Positions 6,986 to 8,038 of a DNA stretch of 8,038 bases are shown here, piece after piece. The first letter of the stretch is position 1; the number at the start of each line of letters is the position of its first letter. Source of the stretch: Chitinophagaceae bacterium. Lineage in GTDB: Bacteria > Bacteroidota > Bacteroidia > Chitinophagales > Chitinophagaceae. Made by a program: the position numbers and the translations under genes. Below the pieces are notes generated by a model that did not search any database, had not been told where the DNA came from, and worked only from the letters and a program-made list of their open reading frames with translations. Location of the stretch: positions 1 to 8,038 of the forward strand of contig PLEB01000354.1 in NCBI GenBank assembly GCA_003136915.1, given 5' to 3'.

Positions 6986-8038
6986 ATGAACGCCTTTGAA
7001 GTTACCGGTGGTAAACATTTAAAGGGAGAGATCACTCCCCAGGGAGCAAAAAATGAAGCGCTCCAGGTGATCAGCGCCGTGCTACTTACAAAAGGGAAAA
7101 TAACGATCTCCAACATTCCCGATATTCTTGATGTGAACCTGCTTATTGAACTGCTCGAGGAGATGGGTGTAAAAACCGATCGTTCTTCCAGGCATTCCTG
7201 CAGCTTTCAGGCAGACAGTGTGAATGTAGATTATCTCAACAGCGAAACATACCGGAAAAAAAGCGGAAGGCTAAGAGGCTCGGTGATGCTTGCGGGTCCA
7301 CTGCTGGCGCGCTTTAAAAAAGCTTATGTACCGAAACCGGGAGGCGATAAAATAGGAAGGAGAAGACTGGACACCCATATTATTGGATTTGAAAAGCTGG
7401 GAGCCCGGTTTTCCTATGATACGGGAGATGATTATTTCCGGCTGGATGCTGCGGAATTGAAAGGCACGTATCTTTTGCTGGAAGAACCGTCCGTCACCGG
7501 AACTGCGAATATCGTAATGGCCGCATCACTGGCAACCGGAACCAGCACCATTTACAATGCGGCGTGTGAACCCTACGTACAGCAGCTATGCCATATGCTC
7601 AACGGCATGGGCGCAAGGATCACCGGGATAGGAAGTAATTTACTGGAAATAGAAGGTGTGCAGGAACTATCGGGAACTGAGCACCGGGTGCTTCCGGATA
7701 TGATTGAGATCGGCTCTTTTATCGGGATGGCCGCCATGACGCAAAGTGATTTTCTGATAAAAGAGGTGAGCCTTCCAAATCTTGGTGTGATCCCTGACAA
7801 ATTCAGACAGCTGGGAATCAGGCTTGAAATCTCGGGTGACGATATTCATGTTCCTGCTCAGGATCTTTATGAAATACAAACCTACCTGGACGGCTCTGTG
7901 CTCACCATCTACGATCATCCCTGGCCCGGACTTACTCCCGACCTGCTGAGCGTGATGCTGGTGGTTGCTACCCAGGCAAAAGGCAGCGTGCTCATTCACC
8001 AGAAAATGTTTGAGAGTAGGTTGTTCTTCGTGGACAAA
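6986..8038 (+). CDS. murA: UDP-N-acetylglucosamine 1-carboxyvinyltransferase MurA, 3' truncated
   Basis: The frame is open from the ATG at 6986 to the window end, giving 351 residues of an expected ~435. MurA transfers enolpyruvate from PEP to UDP-GlcNAc, the first committed step of peptidoglycan synthesis, in the cytoplasm. Visible marks are GAKNEALQ at residues 20-27 (K22 and N23 as in E. coli), RLRGSVMLAGPLLAR at 95-109, the active-site loop PGGDKIGRRRLDTH at 118-131, EEPSVTGTANIVMAA after about 165, and D319 in GLTPDLLS, the counterpart of E. coli Asp305. The loop residue that is the fosfomycin-sensitive Cys115 in E. coli is Asp121 here (GAT at 7346-7348), as in mycobacterial and chlamydial MurA. 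The enzyme should be active but not inactivated by fosfomycin. No frameshift is seen. It follows the DUF4290 gene with no spacer and is probably transcribed with it. Confidence 0.95.
   Translation, partial: MNAFEVTGGKHLKGEITPQGAKNEALQVISAVLLTKGKITISNIPDILDVNLLIELLEEMGVKTDRSSRHSCSFQADSVNVDYLNSETYRKKSGRLRGSVMLAGPLLARFKKAYVPKPGGDKIGRRRLDTHIIGFEKLGARFSYDTGDDYFRLDAAELKGTYLLLEEPSVTGTANIVMAASLATGTSTIYNAACEPYVQQLCHMLNGMGARITGIGSNLLEIEGVQELSGTEHRVLPDMIEIGSFIGMAAMTQSDFLIKEVSLPNLGVIPDKFRQLGIRLEISGDDIHVPAQDLYEIQTYLDGSVLTIYDHPWPGLTPDLLSVMLVVATQAKGSVLIHQKMFESRLFFVDK

Noticed and set aside
7346..7348. MurA Asp121 as an inactivating mutation or pseudogene sign
   Set aside because: Asp at this position supports catalysis in other bacteria, and the remaining active-site residues and frame are intact.

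Overview
The window looks like an ordinary chromosomal segment of a member of the Bacteroidota, most likely near Chitinophagales/Sphingobacteriales. Several signs agree. There is a GldC gliding-motility protein, a secreted protein with a C-terminal type IX secretion (T9SS) sorting domain, a DUF4290 protein directly before murA, and a bacterial GH3-family protein beside lptB. Intergenic gaps carry the Bacteroidota promoter form (TAnnTTTG, once with an upstream TTG), and Shine-Dalgarno sequences are mostly absent. I found no RNA genes, insertion sequences, CRISPR arrays, prophage or other mobile DNA. All eleven genes read cleanly without frameshifts; the first and last run off the window edges.

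Layout. Positions 1-1759, minus strand: lptB (ATPase of the lipopolysaccharide exporter) followed by a GH3-family acyl-adenylate/amide synthetase, cut off at the window start. A divergent intergenic region (1760-1895) holds promoter motifs for both directions. Positions 1896-4032, plus strand: a tightly packed operon of metF (5,10-methylenetetrahydrofolate reductase), cbpA (a class B J-domain co-chaperone) and cbpM (its modulator), with gaps of only 7 and 6 bp. This converges with only 11 bp between on a minus-strand pair, gldC then yqeY (GatB/YqeY domain), at 4044-4856. A second divergent region (4857-5087) contains a short 8-bp tandem repeat and leads into a plus-strand gene for a T9SS cargo protein (5088-6266). 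After a small gap with a good -7 motif come DUF4290 and murA (6308 to the window end), which abut with no spacer.

How the genes relate. Several products serve the cell envelope: LptB powers lipopolysaccharide export, MurA makes the first committed peptidoglycan precursor, GldC belongs to the gliding machinery, and the T9SS cargo is exported to the surface. CbpA/CbpM is a self-contained co-chaperone and modulator pair, placed here with a one-carbon metabolism gene. The points most worth a second look are the natural Cys-to-Asp change at the MurA active site (predicting fosfomycin insensitivity), the 8-bp tandem repeat in the likely leader of the surface-protein gene, the lptB-GH3 pairing, and the basic Asn-rich tail of the DUF4290 protein. 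I do not see a convincing new multi-gene system here.
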